64,000 bases of DNA from Edolisoma coerulescens (Eukaryota; Chordata; Aves; Passeriformes; Campephagidae), in contig VWZW01005525.1 of assembly GCA_013397115.1 (NCBI GenBank), positions 1,721,736-1,785,735 on the forward strand, given 5' to 3'. The notes below the pieces were generated by a model, which did no database searches, was not told the DNA's origin, and worked only from the letters and a program-made list of their open reading frames with translations. The first letter of the stretch is position 1; every line of letters begins with the position of its first letter. Below, one piece after another: positions 13,301-26,529 of this stretch. Both the position numbers and the translations under genes were made by a program.

Positions 13301-14939
13301 TGTAATTGCAACAACACTGAAATATTCCATGTTGCGCTCAAAGTTTATGTGCTTGGCATCCATTTGCCATGTAGTCTGGGCCCTCTCCCAGGACTGATCT
13401 TAATGTACTTGTAAGTTAAGGCAATCTCACGAAAATGAAAGGTTCCATGGTCATCACTAAACACCAGTAGCAAGACACCCACTTGTCTGAGGCATTAACC
13501 ACATAAAAAGAAAAAATTTTCCCTTACACAAAAGCTTGATTAATAGCATAAGGCAAAGCTCAAAAGCAGCTCATCAAGCCAGTAACTGGAGATAGAGCTA
13601 GAAACTAGAAATAGATGGGCAAAAGCCAAAAGCAGAGAGTGCATAGCCTTGATTCCTTGCCTCTCCACCAACACCAGTGCAACTGATGGCAAATTAACTC
13701 AATCCACAACCAACCACTGGTCCAACAACCACAGGAACCCTCTCCTTTGAATTGTGATCTCTTCTGTATTGCAAACAAGGAGGACTCTCCCAAACACAGT
13801 ACATAAAAAAAATTATAAACCCAGGCATATCAGCTAACAGGCAAAAAAAAAAATCTGAATATATGTCTGAACAGGACATTTTCATATCAAAAAAGTAGAT
13901 AAATATTTAAGCACGATCAGTTTTAAGTAGTCTAGAAATAAAGAATTATCTTAGAAAAGCCACATAACTATGTCTATGAGAAGAACTTATTTCAGCAATA
14001 TTTCTCTGCTAGTATCTGATTTAGTCACTGCTGCTACAGACATTTACATCTAAGCATTACAAATACTGAAACTCATTTTGAGAATGGTGCATTCTTAAAA
14101 GATTTCTAAATTTTTTTGCCACTTTCCATGCATAACAGTGTCATTTCTTTTAAAAGCCACACTAAGCCACCTAACACACTGAGATTTTTAGGACATCTTT
14201 ATCCCTGATCCATTCTTTTCTACTTTATAATAGGAAATCCAATGTGTCAGCTTTTTTTCCAAATTACTATTTAATAGTCAGTTCTATTTCAAGACATAAT
14301 ATTTCTGGACATTCTGGTTTCATTTTAATTTATAATTAACATCAACTTTCTTAAGAAACACCATTACCACAACCACGTTATAGAAAAGAAATCCTGTTTC
14401 TGAACCTGAATTCGTTCAGCAACGCCTGTCATCATGGTAAGTGCAAGACAAAGCCCAAATATCTGGTGCTGAAGCCGAGCAGCCACCAAAGAAACAGAGG
14501 CTGGTAAATAGGCATGTAGGATGATGACATGGCTACTGATGAACATTTGCCTCAGGATACCTTTTAACCTGTTTCTAATTCTGTATCCCATAGCGATCCA
14601 CAGTATTTCTGTTAGGCTCCTTGCTCCATTTATATGACATTTGGTGCTTCATAATTTCTTCTTGTCTACTCCATTCACAATTCTATTGGCCCTTATTCCC
14701 TGTAATCGTTCTTCCTAAGAAAGAGGTAATACTGTGTCTTATCTCTTATGTGCAAGTCACCGCCTAAGCATTACACTTACTCAATCTTCTTTTTTCTTTT
14801 TCAATCTTTCTTTATCCTTGTTAAGTAGTATAACAATTTCCACAACCCCGAGTATTTGAGCACAGAAATACTAATTAGTTTGTTTAGAAATGACAAGTTT
14901 CATACTACTGTAGTAATCTTGTCTTTTTTCTCACCTCAG
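10374..14939 (+). other. BLNK: intron between SAM exons 1 and 2
   Basis: A 4.6-kb intron running from GTACTG at 10374 to CTCACCTCAG at 14939. It is AT-rich with no convincing internal exon. Open frames at 10622-10918, 11105-11317 and 13605-13885 lack recognisable domains and splice context. It contains an A13 run near 12812 and one ATGCAAAT octamer at 12607-12614. Otherwise I see nothing in it. Confidence 0.65.
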
Positions 14940-15002
14940 TTTGGAATGCCTGAATCTGCTGTGGTTGTAGAAAAACTGTGCATGAATGGATCTCGTTTTT
15001 TG
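14940..15002 (+). CDS. BLNK: SAM-domain exon 2 of an upstream BLNK isoform
   Basis: Exactly 21 codons, phase 0 at both ends, beginning FGMPESAVVVEKL and ending NGSRFL. The acceptor has a strong pyrimidine tract (CTTGTCTTTTTTCTCACCTCAG region) and the donor TTG|GTAAGT is near consensus. The segment covers SAM helices 2 to 4. The NGSRFL end matches the DGARFL of SLP-76, the turn before the last helices, and VEKLCMNG aligns with VKKYHIDG. No gap is needed against SLP-76. There is no stop or frameshift, so the exon looks maintained. It lies 4.6 kb downstream of SAM exon 1 and 24 kb upstream of SAM exon 3. Taken alone this is the strongest exon of the three by splice-site quality and domain match. 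Confidence 0.83.
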
Positions 15003-18000
15003 GTAAGTAAATATTCCATAAGAGCTCTCACTCAGGTGTATTTCACCATGGGGACTGTACTCCTTACAGTTCCAGGAAATAACCTGAAATTTTCTTTCTT
15101 TATACACACTTCATCAATTGCTTTAATTTTGCATTTTAGTGGGTTGATTTACACCTCTGATTCAAGGAATCCCAATACACAAAAAAGATTTCAGCCAGCC
15201 CTTCCCCTGCTCCAGAGAAAGGGTAGATATGTAGTATCAGCCATCAGCACAGAAGTGTGGCAGGGGACATCTCATGACATATGACTTAGAGGAGGTTGTG
15301 GGGTTTTTTAACAATATAGATATTTTAAAGGCATCATTTATGTAAAAGCTTTTTCATAAAACTTGCATGATTAAGAACATTTACCAGCACAGAATTATAC
15401 ACAAATTTTATAGTAAGAGTTTAGAGGTACTAGAAACAATGCCTGAAAAATCTGATAATGTCCTTTCCTGATGTCCATAGAATTTTTTGTATAAGAGTGT
15501 GTTTAATTGATTGCAACTAATTAGGAGAGAGGATTAAAATAACTCCTTGAACTGCAGCAATTCCTCTACCACTGATTCCATTTCAGTAGCTATCGAAGTA
15601 AAAGTTCCTTAAGATCTATTTTAAAGGTAAAATTATTGTTATGGTGTATTTATGCACTGCAGAGATATTATGTTTGCTTGGCAATTCATTGCTCAACAGA
15701 ACTGTTTCCTGGGTGCACCAGGAGTTATATCTGCTGTTTATGCTAACGAGAGCTTCAGTACTGCAACATGATTCATGAGACTGCAGGTGCAGCGTGGCCA
15801 CAGAGTAAAACTGGGTTTTACCAACAATTCATACTAATGTAGTAGGGCTAACAAAGCTGTCAAATACACACAGATTCCTGTCCCGTTCATCCATTGTAAA
15901 TTGGATCACTAAAGGCGCTGTAGTCTTCATCACTGGATGAGAGGCAGTGAAGTTAAAGCTAAGGGCAGATGTGTTGGCTTCCTGTGCCTCTGCAAATAAA
16001 GCTGTACAGCAGCAGTGGACAAGGATCTGAGAAGTAATTTCAGATGTTCATGGTAACCTATTCAAAACACAAGTGAAAAAAGCAAGGAGAACAATGGATG
16101 GCCTTTGGTGACGGTCTGCAATACAAAAGTAGTATGATTAAAAATGAAAGCATTTGCTACCATGCCCCCCAAACTATGCAGTCTCTTCAAAATACCTTTA
16201 GAGATTCTTTTACACTGCAGAAAACATGGCATTATACATGTGATACAATGAGCAACATCCATTTTTTATGTCATTATAGAAAAAATGAGACAGGTCTCAC
16301 ACACTGGTAAAAACTTTCCTACAAATTTTATATATTTTTTAAGTGAATTGTTCACTAGTATTGTCAACATGATAAATCTGCATGCTTGAAACAGAATTAG
16401 GGCAATACTAAAAAATATTAAAATATCTATATTTTGCTATCATTAATAGCCTTATTTGGGTAATTGTAAGATGCTGTTCTCCTACGTACAAGCTAACACA
16501 TATATTAACTTAAAAGTAATTAAATCAACAGTCAAGTTTTTTATTCTAAGCTCCTAGCCTTATATACAAAAAATCTGTACTATGTCAGAAATTAAACGTT
16601 CCTTACCTGCTACAAGGTGTGACTTAGAAAGCACAGCCTTAGTAGATCTACCTTAGGAATATACAATAGAGTAACCAGATCTCAGACATTTCCACTCAGA
16701 AAACCTGAATTTCTGTCTGCATGACTTACAGCATGATTCCCAAACTGGATCTACTGTTTTGCATAGATATGTTCAGAATTCAATAATCCCAAAAATCCTG
16801 AAGCTGTTACGTGTCTGTTAACTGTCTTTTGCAAGAATCTGAGGTTTTGCACTTCATTTCATCCTTCAGTTATAAGATGCATATGATCTCCTACTGCTGT
16901 CTGCAAAGTCTAAACAGAAGCTCAATATCACCTTTGGACATTGAGCTCAGAATCACTAGAGAAAAGCTGGCCATCTATCACTAGACAGCAGTGAACCAAA
17001 AAAACTAAACCCAAAAGCCATAAAACAAAACACTTGAACAAGCCTGATGACATCTACTAAATAGAAGTGACAGGTTTACCTTTGCATAATAATTTTTAAG
17101 AAGCAAATACAAGTTTGCCGCTCTCTGTGTGTGCATAGAGACCCTGTGCACATACATAGATCTCACGATACATGTGAAGCATTTCTGTGTGTCTAGCCAA
17201 TGTTAGAGGAATATTTAGATACAGATCTGGTTTTGCTATGAAATCTGTTAGGAATCACCAGAAAAATGAAAATTCCTTCTAGCCTGGCAGATAAAGAAGA
17301 AAGCAACTCTGTGGTATCTGACATGAGAACACAGTGACCTTCCCCCACTGCACATTCAGAGAGCACAAGTTACTGTTTTACCTTTGCATGGGCTGAAAAA
17401 CTGTTTTCCATCACAGCTGCAGAAGGCACGTCTGAGTGCCTGCGAAGGCAGGAAGGGCAGCCCAAGGGGAGCCACCCCAATGCCTACCCATCCCACCCTT
17501 CACAACTCCCAGACAAGCCCTTCTTCTCACTGTGTGACTCCTCCAGCCTGCCCCAAACCCCTGCTATGGCACTGAGACCTTAAGCACACACAGTACAGGC
17601 GTTTTGTGCCAGTGAGATATGCCAAAATCCAGAGGCAGTGCCAGCCCACTTCTAGACAGCACTGGAGGGAAGCTTTCCTAGAAAGATCTGCAGCCACACT
17701 GCACTTTTATCAAAGATATAAACACCAACCCACCAGATGTGCCTTTATTTCCTGGTTTTTCAGTGAGGACACTCATCTTTTTAATTTTTCCAAAGAGGAA
17801 TGTTGTCAAATGTTGGGAAAATGCCGCAGAAGGTAATTATCCTAAAGCCCACCACTGCGCTAACACAAAACGAATTAGGGAGCTGTCCTGCACAACACAT
17901 CCTTCATGTCATATGCAAATCACACATTATTTGAAGGTGAATCAAACAAATTAATCAAGACTAAAGTCTTTTTGAAGTTTAAAGTGTTCAAAGCCAAATC

Positions 18001-20529
18001 ATTCAGGCATTATAGCCACAAAAGCTGTGATAAGTTGGCCACAACACCTGAAATCAATTTGACTGCCTTCAGAAAAGAAATAATCAACATTTATATGGTC
18101 ATTTCTTTGACTATTTCTTGCCTTTGAGAGGCTAAAAAACAATCATTTTTATGGTAATATCATATTCTGTTTTATAAACATACTGAGTATTGAACTGAAC
18201 TTTTATAGGCAACTAAATTACATGCATTTCATAAAAATTTAGAAGTAATAGCTCTTCCTTTACACTTCTGTAGAATCTCAAAACACAAAAGGGTGGTATA
18301 TTAGATCTGAAGTGCACCATGCAGTTTCATTTTTCATCAATAGTGCCATACTTGTGTTAGTTACTCAATATGCAGGTCACATCTGAGTGATGCTAATCTA
18401 GTCCTAATGTGCAAATCAGCATTAAGCCACAGCTGCATTGCACAGAGCATATTATAGTCTCTTTTGCTTTTTAATCTCTGAACTTTCTACACTGTGCTCC
18501 TGCTTTTCAGTTCCCTCTAAGTGTAGGTTGCCTGTTTGATGTTTCTTTAAAATTCTGTTTTGAATTCCCAGTGACAGACTGAAAAAGATACAAAAAACAG
18601 CGAATTTTTACTTGAACTTCAGAACTGAAAATAGGAGACTTTCTTACTGGATTTTGTATATAGAAATTTACTAAAAGAAATATAAACACCGGAAAAACGG
18701 CCAGACATTGATTCTAAACAACTTTCATGTATTTCTCCTCTTTCTTGCTCTTTCAAAATGTGTTTTGAATTGCATGGCTGGAATAGAGATGCCCTGGAGA
18801 AAACCAGAGCTATGTTATTCACCAATGCTCTACTGGGGATTTTTGAATAATATTTAGAAAATGGAACCTGTGTCTTCCTGTGGGAGATTCCTGACTCCGT
18901 GCCAGTGCACAACACTGCCAGAGCTTGTCAGGTTCAACTCACCGAGCCTGTCCTTTGACATCCATTTCTGTCAGTATTGCTACTGAGAAAAAGCAACTCT
19001 TGTCTCACTTGGGTGCTCCCTCCCATCCCTGCAATGCAGAAGCAGCAGACAGGAAAGGACAGGAACCACATCTGCTTTCAGTAGTGACCACAGCAACCAA
19101 ACACACCACACCTAGAGCTCCTCTGCTGCTACTTGAAATCTGCAAAGTCCCACCTTCCCCAGTTTCAGCTAAAAGAGTATTTCCCAGTGCTGTGTGATAT
19201 TTTCACAGCATGGGATATGGGAACAGGTGGAAAGACATTAAAATTGGTTCAGGCTGCTTGGATATCTGCTTGGAAAAAAGGTAACCAGCATCAGGTTCTG
19301 TTCAGATTGATCTGACATCCATCCCTGTATACTTAGTTTTACAAATAAAATTCGGACCATGAATGTCTTGAGTTTCCAGACGGGGGGAAAAAAACTCTTT
19401 TTTAGGTCCTGTATCTACAAAAGCAATTAAAGAGTTGTTAAGTACATTCTTATAAACTAATTCTTCCGGGAAAGAGCCAAAAGACTCTTGCAGTGTTTTC
19501 CCTGGGTGTCAAGCAAGCACAGAAAGCTTAAGTAAGGTCAGAGAAACATGGTACAAGTTGCAGGTACTATTGAGTCCCACCCTTGGGCTGGCTGTTGACA
19601 CTTTAATGCCACAAGTCCATATCCAGGGTTTAACAATATACTACATATCTCAGAAAGCCTTAAAACAAGATTTTCACAATGACACAAAATTTTAATATAA
19701 ATATCCAAGTGTTTTGGAAGTAGGAGTGATGTAGGCATTGTTTGTCCTACCTTTGGCAAACACACAAGGTTACCATGGCAAAAAACCAGATTGCTCACCA
19801 CAGAAAATTGATGTTACAAAAATACACATTTTCAGCTACAAAACTTAATTAGGGCATGTAACTGCATTAATTTAATTGTATTTTTACACAATTTTTATTC
19901 CTCTAACATTGCTTTCTCCATTTTATCTACTGTCTGACACCTACCCCATCACCTTCCCCCTCTGCATTTCACAGTGACTGAGCCCCTCTTCACCTGCTCC
20001 CCTTTAAACCTCCTTGCCTTTACAGTGCCTTCCAACACCTAGTGCTTTTTTTCTGCTCCTCTTTTAGCCAGGGTCCTCCTTCCCTTTGCTCCTTAATTAG
20101 CTTCTATGGGTCGCGGATTGAAATTTCTCCTACTGACATTCCTCATGGATTTACACTCCTTCAGGGTTTCCTCATTTCCATTCTTCTCAGATGTAAAGGT
20201 TTCGTGTCAGAGGCAGAAGAAGCAGGTTATCAAAAGTATTTTTTCAGAAACACCTTAATTTCCAGGTATTTCTACAGACTGTGCTCACTTTCTCAATGAG
20301 GAGTGGATTGTAGTAGGAGCTGGGCACCTTAAGATCTTAGTCTCTTTTGTGCAAAGACAACTGATCTCAGCACCTATCCCTTCAGCAAGTATGCTACAGA
20401 CTTGGAATAGTTAAAATAAAGGCGTTTAAAATGAAAGTTTTCAGGGCAGGTAGAAACTGAAAATAGTTTCTTCTCCAGGGAGATAGATGCAAAGCATTGA
20501 AAGAGAAGGCAGAAAACGTAACAAAGAGT

Positions 20530-20650
20530 AGAGCAGTGCACGCTTTGCCCCCGAGCAATCCTTGCAGTGATGCGGTGGGGGCCGAGCAAAGGGACAGGTA
20601 AGAACAGCTCCCTAGGTCGCCCTGAACACCGGCAGCCGCCGAGTACAGAG
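20530..20650 (+). other. isolated CpG-rich cluster with consensus splice donor; candidate alternative first exon
   Basis: In an otherwise CpG-poor intron, about eight CpGs fall within 120 bp. On the plus strand the cluster is followed by GGACAG|GTAAGAAC, with the GT at 20598-20599, close to an ideal donor. That combination is typical of a first exon or a lncRNA promoter. An ATG at 20570 is open to the donor for nine codons (MRWGPSKGT) but ends in phase 1, so it could not join SAM exon 3 (which starts in phase 0) in frame. A coding link to BLNK is therefore unlikely and an untranslated first exon is more plausible. A minus-strand open frame (20394-20684) also crosses the cluster and I do not recognise it. 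Confidence 0.3.
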
Positions 20651-22779
20651 GACTTTGGTTCTGTTTCTTACTGTTTCTAACCAAATAGGAAACTGTTTCT
20701 GAAAGCAGAATCAGTTACTTAGAGTCATTTCAAGAAGAGGAAAATGGTAAGAACATGTCTTAGAAAGGAGACAAATGTTGCTTAACTTATCAAGTAACTA
20801 GAAGCAAAGAGTCACCTTAAAGAGACATGGGCTGAAAGAAAGATATTTTACAGCCTAGCACCTCTGCTGCTTATCAACCATCTTCAATCAAGTCGTAAGG
20901 TACAAGGGTATTACACATTCATGCATCATCAAAGCATGAGGCAACTGTAAAGTAAAAGAAAAATTTGCATATTTATCCTTATTCTCAAAAAAAAAAGGCA
21001 AAAGAAATACTAAGCTAGATTACTGAATGTAGATATAATTTCTGAAGTCTAGGGCTCTGTGAAGATACGCATCATTCTCGGCACACAAGAATACAAGTGA
21101 TTTTAGCTATCAAGTTATTAGTTAAGCATATATGAATATTAGCAAATAAAACGCTCAAAAGAAATTATTAGACTGAGACACAAAGGCAAACATCATTATC
21201 ACTGGATTGCCACAATTGTTAGCTTAGAAACTGAATTTTATCCAATCATTTTGAATTATTTTCCTGCCAAGTATTTTCAAATATCGCAAAAGCAATTTAA
21301 TAAAATTGTTGAGTGTCATAACTTAGCAGTGGAATCCTGCAATAAAAAATCCTGAGCCAGTGCAAAATATTTATTGCAGGAGTGGCCCCTTATTTTTTTT
21401 TTCTGAGACAGAAGAGCATTTCTATTCATATTACAAATGCTGCTGCCAGAAATTATTTGAACATAATTTTTTTTTGTTTTATGCAGTAGTTGCAAAGGAT
21501 GCGAAGTGCTTCTCTGCTTTCCAGTCTTTAAGCTCCAGCACACAACAATTCAATCAAATTCTAAATGTCATGTTAGTCATAATTATATTAAATATGGATT
21601 AAAGGAATATCTTTTGGCACAGAATTCTTTGTTCTGGAAGTTTACTGATAATTTTAAATGTTTTGTGTACCTTTCAGGTTCAGGGAACACGAAAAAGAAT
21701 GTGAGAAGTTGTGGAAATTAAGCCATTGTGTGATAGTTTCTAATGTGGACTTTGTAAGGCCTTTACTGAAAAATAGGAAAAGTCCAGAGTTTTTTAATTT
21801 TTAATTTCCTCCTCTTTCTGTTTTGTTCAAGTACCCCAGTTACAAAAGTGCACCCTCTCTTTTGAGAATTTGTGATTAGAAGAATCTTCATTTTGGTTGC
21901 TTTTTTACTCTTTCCTTCATGAAAGATCAGGGTATTTTACAATGCATGTAAGTTGCTTCACAACACTAATGTCCAAAATCATTAGTAATGTTTCAAAATC
22001 GAGCCAGAAACTATAACCATTCCCCCAGCTGCTAACCATTTCAGAAATCTTCTAGCATGCCTAATCAGAATTTAGTCCTTCTGCTTTCACATTATCTGTT
22101 TCCAATACAAAGCTATAAACTCCTAATTCTCCAGTCTTTACTTTATCCTTTAAGAGGCAGGTGAAGAGGGATACCATAGTGCTCTTAACCTGAGAGATAT
22201 TTCTGAAGGCTTCCAGGAAAATCCACTGTTCTGCAGTAAAGACTAAAGCCAGCTGAATATTAGCAATTCTCATGAGAAAGCATGAACAAGGTTAAAAATT
22301 GATGTTGAAGAGGAGGTTTTTCCAAAAAAGAGACAGCTCTTAGGGCTCTGTTGGTTTGGAAAGGTGAATACATATACAACTCCACTGAAAACAAGAAAAT
22401 CCTGTGAGAACCAGACAATATAGCAGGGAGAAAGGGCTCCTTGGGAATAGGCTGGGAAGAGTCTTAAGTTGTCTGTTTCAACTGAGTTCAGAAAGGGAGG
22501 ACTTCATGATCTTTCTATGTAAAATCAGGATTGCATTAAGTACAGCTGACTTTAGTCTAAGTTTCTATTCCAAACAGGGGGAACCTGGAAAGGCCTCAAA
22601 TATTAACATTTTACTTGAGGCAGTGGGTGATGGTAGTGCCAAAATGAGATAAATTTCCAAGGAGATACATTTCAAGCTGCTAGTCTTAATCAATCAAAAA
22701 CCTAACCGGAGTCCTAAGTGCAGAAATGAAAGATGGCTAGAAATAATTATTGAAAAAAAATTAAAGGAACTTCCATGTC

Positions 22780-22797
22780 AAAAAAAAAAAAAAANAA
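22780..22797. repeat. poly-A tract with ambiguous base
   Basis: A15 followed by an N at 22795 and two more A. The ambiguous base probably reflects sequencing uncertainty in the homopolymer. No polyadenylation signal or retrosequence is recognisable immediately upstream. Confidence 0.85.
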
Positions 22798-23458
22798 TAC
22801 CCTTTTGCTAAAACATGTCTGGATACTGCACCTACAAAGTTTTTGTTACTAATAGTAGATTGACATGAATGAAAGCAAAACAAGTACACTGTTACCCCAC
22901 AGGACATCCACAGGGGTGTTATGCGAGAATGATTATGCCAGGGCAGTTTTGCTGGTAGATTTTTCATTTAGACACACTTGCAGCCTAAGATTTAGATATA
23001 ACCCACAATAACCTGGGCACATCTTGCTAATGCTGACTGAGCTGTTATGGCTGTATTAAAAAGCTTAACACACCTAAAATGAGAGTCCACAAAGTCTGTA
23101 ATACAAATTTATAGAAAATAGAAGCATTGAGGAAGTTACCAAGAGTCAGGGAGTTTCCCTCAGTAAAATGAAGCCATCCTGAGGTTTTTTTACTGGATGA
23201 CACCTGCTCTGAAAAAGCATGATGCTAAGAGGAAGGAGCAAGAAAAAAAAAGCAAACAGAACAGGAACACCAAGCCTATAGATTGCTACTAATGTAGTGA
23301 CTGCTAAATTTCAATGTAATATTGTCTTTAATTTAAAATGATCAGCAGATGGCTTGCACGACCTGTCAGTTATCAGCATACTGCTAAGAGCAAAAGCTTC
23401 CAACCATTCTTGGAATGGCTCAAAAGACACTATTAAATATTTATCAATCTTTTTATAT

Positions 23459-23845
23459 CTAAAAACTTATGGAATTTGCCCACATTAAAAAATAAAAACA
23501 AAACACACACAAATGCAATTGCAGAGATCTTTCATGAGTTTTCCCAGTGCCAATTTTGTGCATAAGCGCAGACCTTACCATTAGGGAATCTGGCTTGAAG
23601 TTTGGGTTGGACTGCTGGGAAACCACATCACACACTGGTGCACGTTGGAAAGAATTTAGAATTCCCAGAGGTCCTACAAAACCAGTGTTTAGAAGAATAA
23701 GAATTTCAATCATTTCACGTATTTTAGGCCCCTGGAACACTGAAGAGTAAATTCTATCCAAAATTGACATTAGTGTGTCAAATGCAGAAACACAGCTTCT
23801 ATTTGTAGGGTACTTTATCTCCTCTAGGCACTCTTACCTGCAGCA
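23459..23845 (-). other. unidentified minus-strand open frame with 3' splice-donor-like end
   Basis: On the minus strand one frame stays open from about 23845 down to 23462. Its centre reads like ordinary protein: SILDRIYSSVFQGPKIREMI and later GPLGILNSFQRAPVCDVV. The string CCCTAATG|GTAAGG at about 23576-23583 would be a good donor and leaves about 85 open codons before it. The 5' side lacks a pyrimidine tract, and the candidate boundary there (GCTGCAG|GTAAGAG) is itself donor-like, so no complete exon can be defined. The plus strand is also open over 23547-23750, which argues for chance or for a decayed coding insertion. I do not recognise the family. Confidence 0.2.
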
Positions 23846-26495
23846 TTTGCCTTCACATTAATAAGCAGATAGGCACAAAATTCCCACAAAGGATATTTTA
23901 AATTGATCATTAATATTGTTTCGACATGCTATAGAAGATTTTTATTTTGTTTCTTTGCTTTTCTATTTATTTCTTCCAACATTCCTGCGTAGCTGGGCTT
24001 TTGCACTTAACAGTTTAACTATTTTGTCCCCTGATACTTGAATGCAATTTACACCTTTAAAAGATTATTATCTGCATCCATTGCAACACAGTCCTTGAAA
24101 AGCATAAGACTGGGAACTATTAAAACCTCACAGATGCACAGGGGCTGATTTCTCGTGGTATGACCCTGATGGAGTAAAAACTTGATTTTCTATCAAACTT
24201 ACTTATATGTCCCAATAGGCATACAGAACATCTAATCAGCATAATATGGGTAGGCAAGGTGCTTAACCATCTGAATGTAGGATGAGATACAAATGAATCA
24301 AACAAGTCATAAAATTTTTTGGTTAAAAAATAATGCAGGCATTAGACTACAAACATACGTTATCTATTTTTAGCTGGTGACCTATTTTACTCACTTAGAA
24401 CTGCTCAAGGCAAATGTTGGCATTTGCCCTTAACCCCTAGTTTCCTGTGAAGAGGAAAATGCAACACTTCGTTTGTTCATTAGATTGTCTGGGTCCTGTA
24501 GTATATAAAAAGAAGATTAAAGAAATGTCTGCATCTGCCAGCATCACACTGTAAGTGAAAGAGACAAACCAACCTCAAAACCTCAATCTTTTACCTGAAT
24601 GTTTTTGATTCAGGTGGTTTCAGAGTATCTGAAATGCATCTGTACAAACACAGCACCGAATTTTGAAGAGGCAGTAGGAAAAAAGAGCAAATAAATTCTG
24701 TAAGTGTATCATCCCCAAAGCCTGGGGTTTATTTGGTCATATATGTACTTTCCAAACAGAAAGTCCTCTACTGACAAAATTTCAGTGTTTTTTAGAACTG
24801 TACCATGCATTATTTATGGTGTTATCGTTTCTTCCTTTTCCCTATCCAATTAAGTATTCTTTAACTTTACAGTGTAGAGCTACGTTTTCTGTTGGGTCTT
24901 GAAGGACTTCTGTGACTGTGCTCATGAATAAATTCAGAAGTATATGAAACTGAGGAACTCAACAATTAGGCCATAGGAGGTTTTTTATGTTTTTCTATGT
25001 TTTTTATCACAACACAAACCACCACATTGGTTCCAAATGCGAGAAATATCCATTTGGTCAGCACAGATAAAACTGGTATCATTTGATATTGGCAGACAAT
25101 AGCTGAATTTCCACAACATAACAAAAAGTATGGTTGCAACATCAAGAGTTTCTTGGATATGATTTTGCCTTTGTTGAGCTTCAGCTTGAAGTAACCCCTA
25201 TTCATGAATTTTAATCAGCTAAAGCCAAATAGAGCCACTTTTGTCATGTTAAACAGTACCCAGAGTCACAGACACTCCACAGAAACCTGGTTATCAGTCA
25301 GGTCAACAATTCTCCCAACATCCACCATCTGACCGTGTGCACCTCACACACATGTGAATGAGCAGCAGATTCCCTCTTACAAATGGATAACAGTGGGAAG
25401 ACGCAGTCATTTTACAAACATATTAGAGTGAGAAATGTCAGAGTCTTTTACTTGGCATGTAATGCAATAGAAATTATATAATTTGTTTTTCCATATTTAA
25501 GTATTCTAGAAGATATCTGGTCATACCATGCAGGTATACTATTTGGCTGGGTAACTACAGTCGCATGTAGAAATCAGTAGAAAGTACTAAGTAAAAATCA
25601 AATTTACTTTTATTACTTACTTATTATTTTTCTGGACAAAAAATACAACATTTCTGTTTAGACTTATGTAGGAGGCACACACCACTAGGGGTTATTTCAT
25701 TCATTTATAAGGACAAGTTTCTAAATTGATTTTGTTTTTTAAGTCTGCATGTCTGAAGTTTAAAACCTGTGCTTCCCTCCCCTCCAAGAAAAATAAGTGA
25801 ACATAAAATACAGATTTAGCAGCAACACCCATCCAATTCATCAGCATCTTAAATTATTACGGAGTTAATTTTTTTTCATTTTTTACACTTTTGTTGCACC
25901 AGAAATAGCTACAAGTAGTTCCATCCTATAATTGAAGTAATATGGTCATGGCTAGCAGCTTTAGTCACTAGAATGAATGTGGAAAGCCATGCTAAAAAAT
26001 AGTACTTACAGTATTTATTGAACTATGAAGAAAGTTAAGTAATCAAAATTGACTGGTTTTATCCAAAACAGTTATTTTATTTTGCTCATGGTCAATTAAA
26101 AAAGAACTGGATTCACATTGATATTGAACTCATTACAAACCTTTTAGCACAGTGGGGGATTAACTTCCAATAAACAAACAATTTGTCAGCAATTGATAAT
26201 TGACATATCAAAATTCAAATGTTCTCTCTTTTTGTGTTCTTTTCCTATTTTACAAATGTATGTGCCCAATTGTAAGGATGGCTGTTGTGTAATATGATCA
26301 TCCATTATTGCCTCTTGACTTTCAAAAATCAACCAATCATTTAGAGAGCAGTGTCACTGTCACACCAAGAAACGGGTGGAGAAAACGACAAAGAGTCTAA
26401 GGCTCAGGGACAGAAGGAAGCACTTCAATAATTTTTCAAAAGCTTTTATATGTTAGTTCGCAAAAGTGTGTTAACTGGCATAAGGTAATTGGTCC

Positions 26496-26529
26496 TTTGG
26501 CCATCCAATCCTTGAAGGGATTGGCCAAA
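26496..26529. repeat. short inverted repeat (stem-loop)
   Basis: TTTGGCCATCCAATCC pairs with GGGATTGGCCAAA across a short loop, with one 3-nt bulge on the left arm. It is too short for a typical miRNA precursor by itself. Function unknown. Confidence 0.6.
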
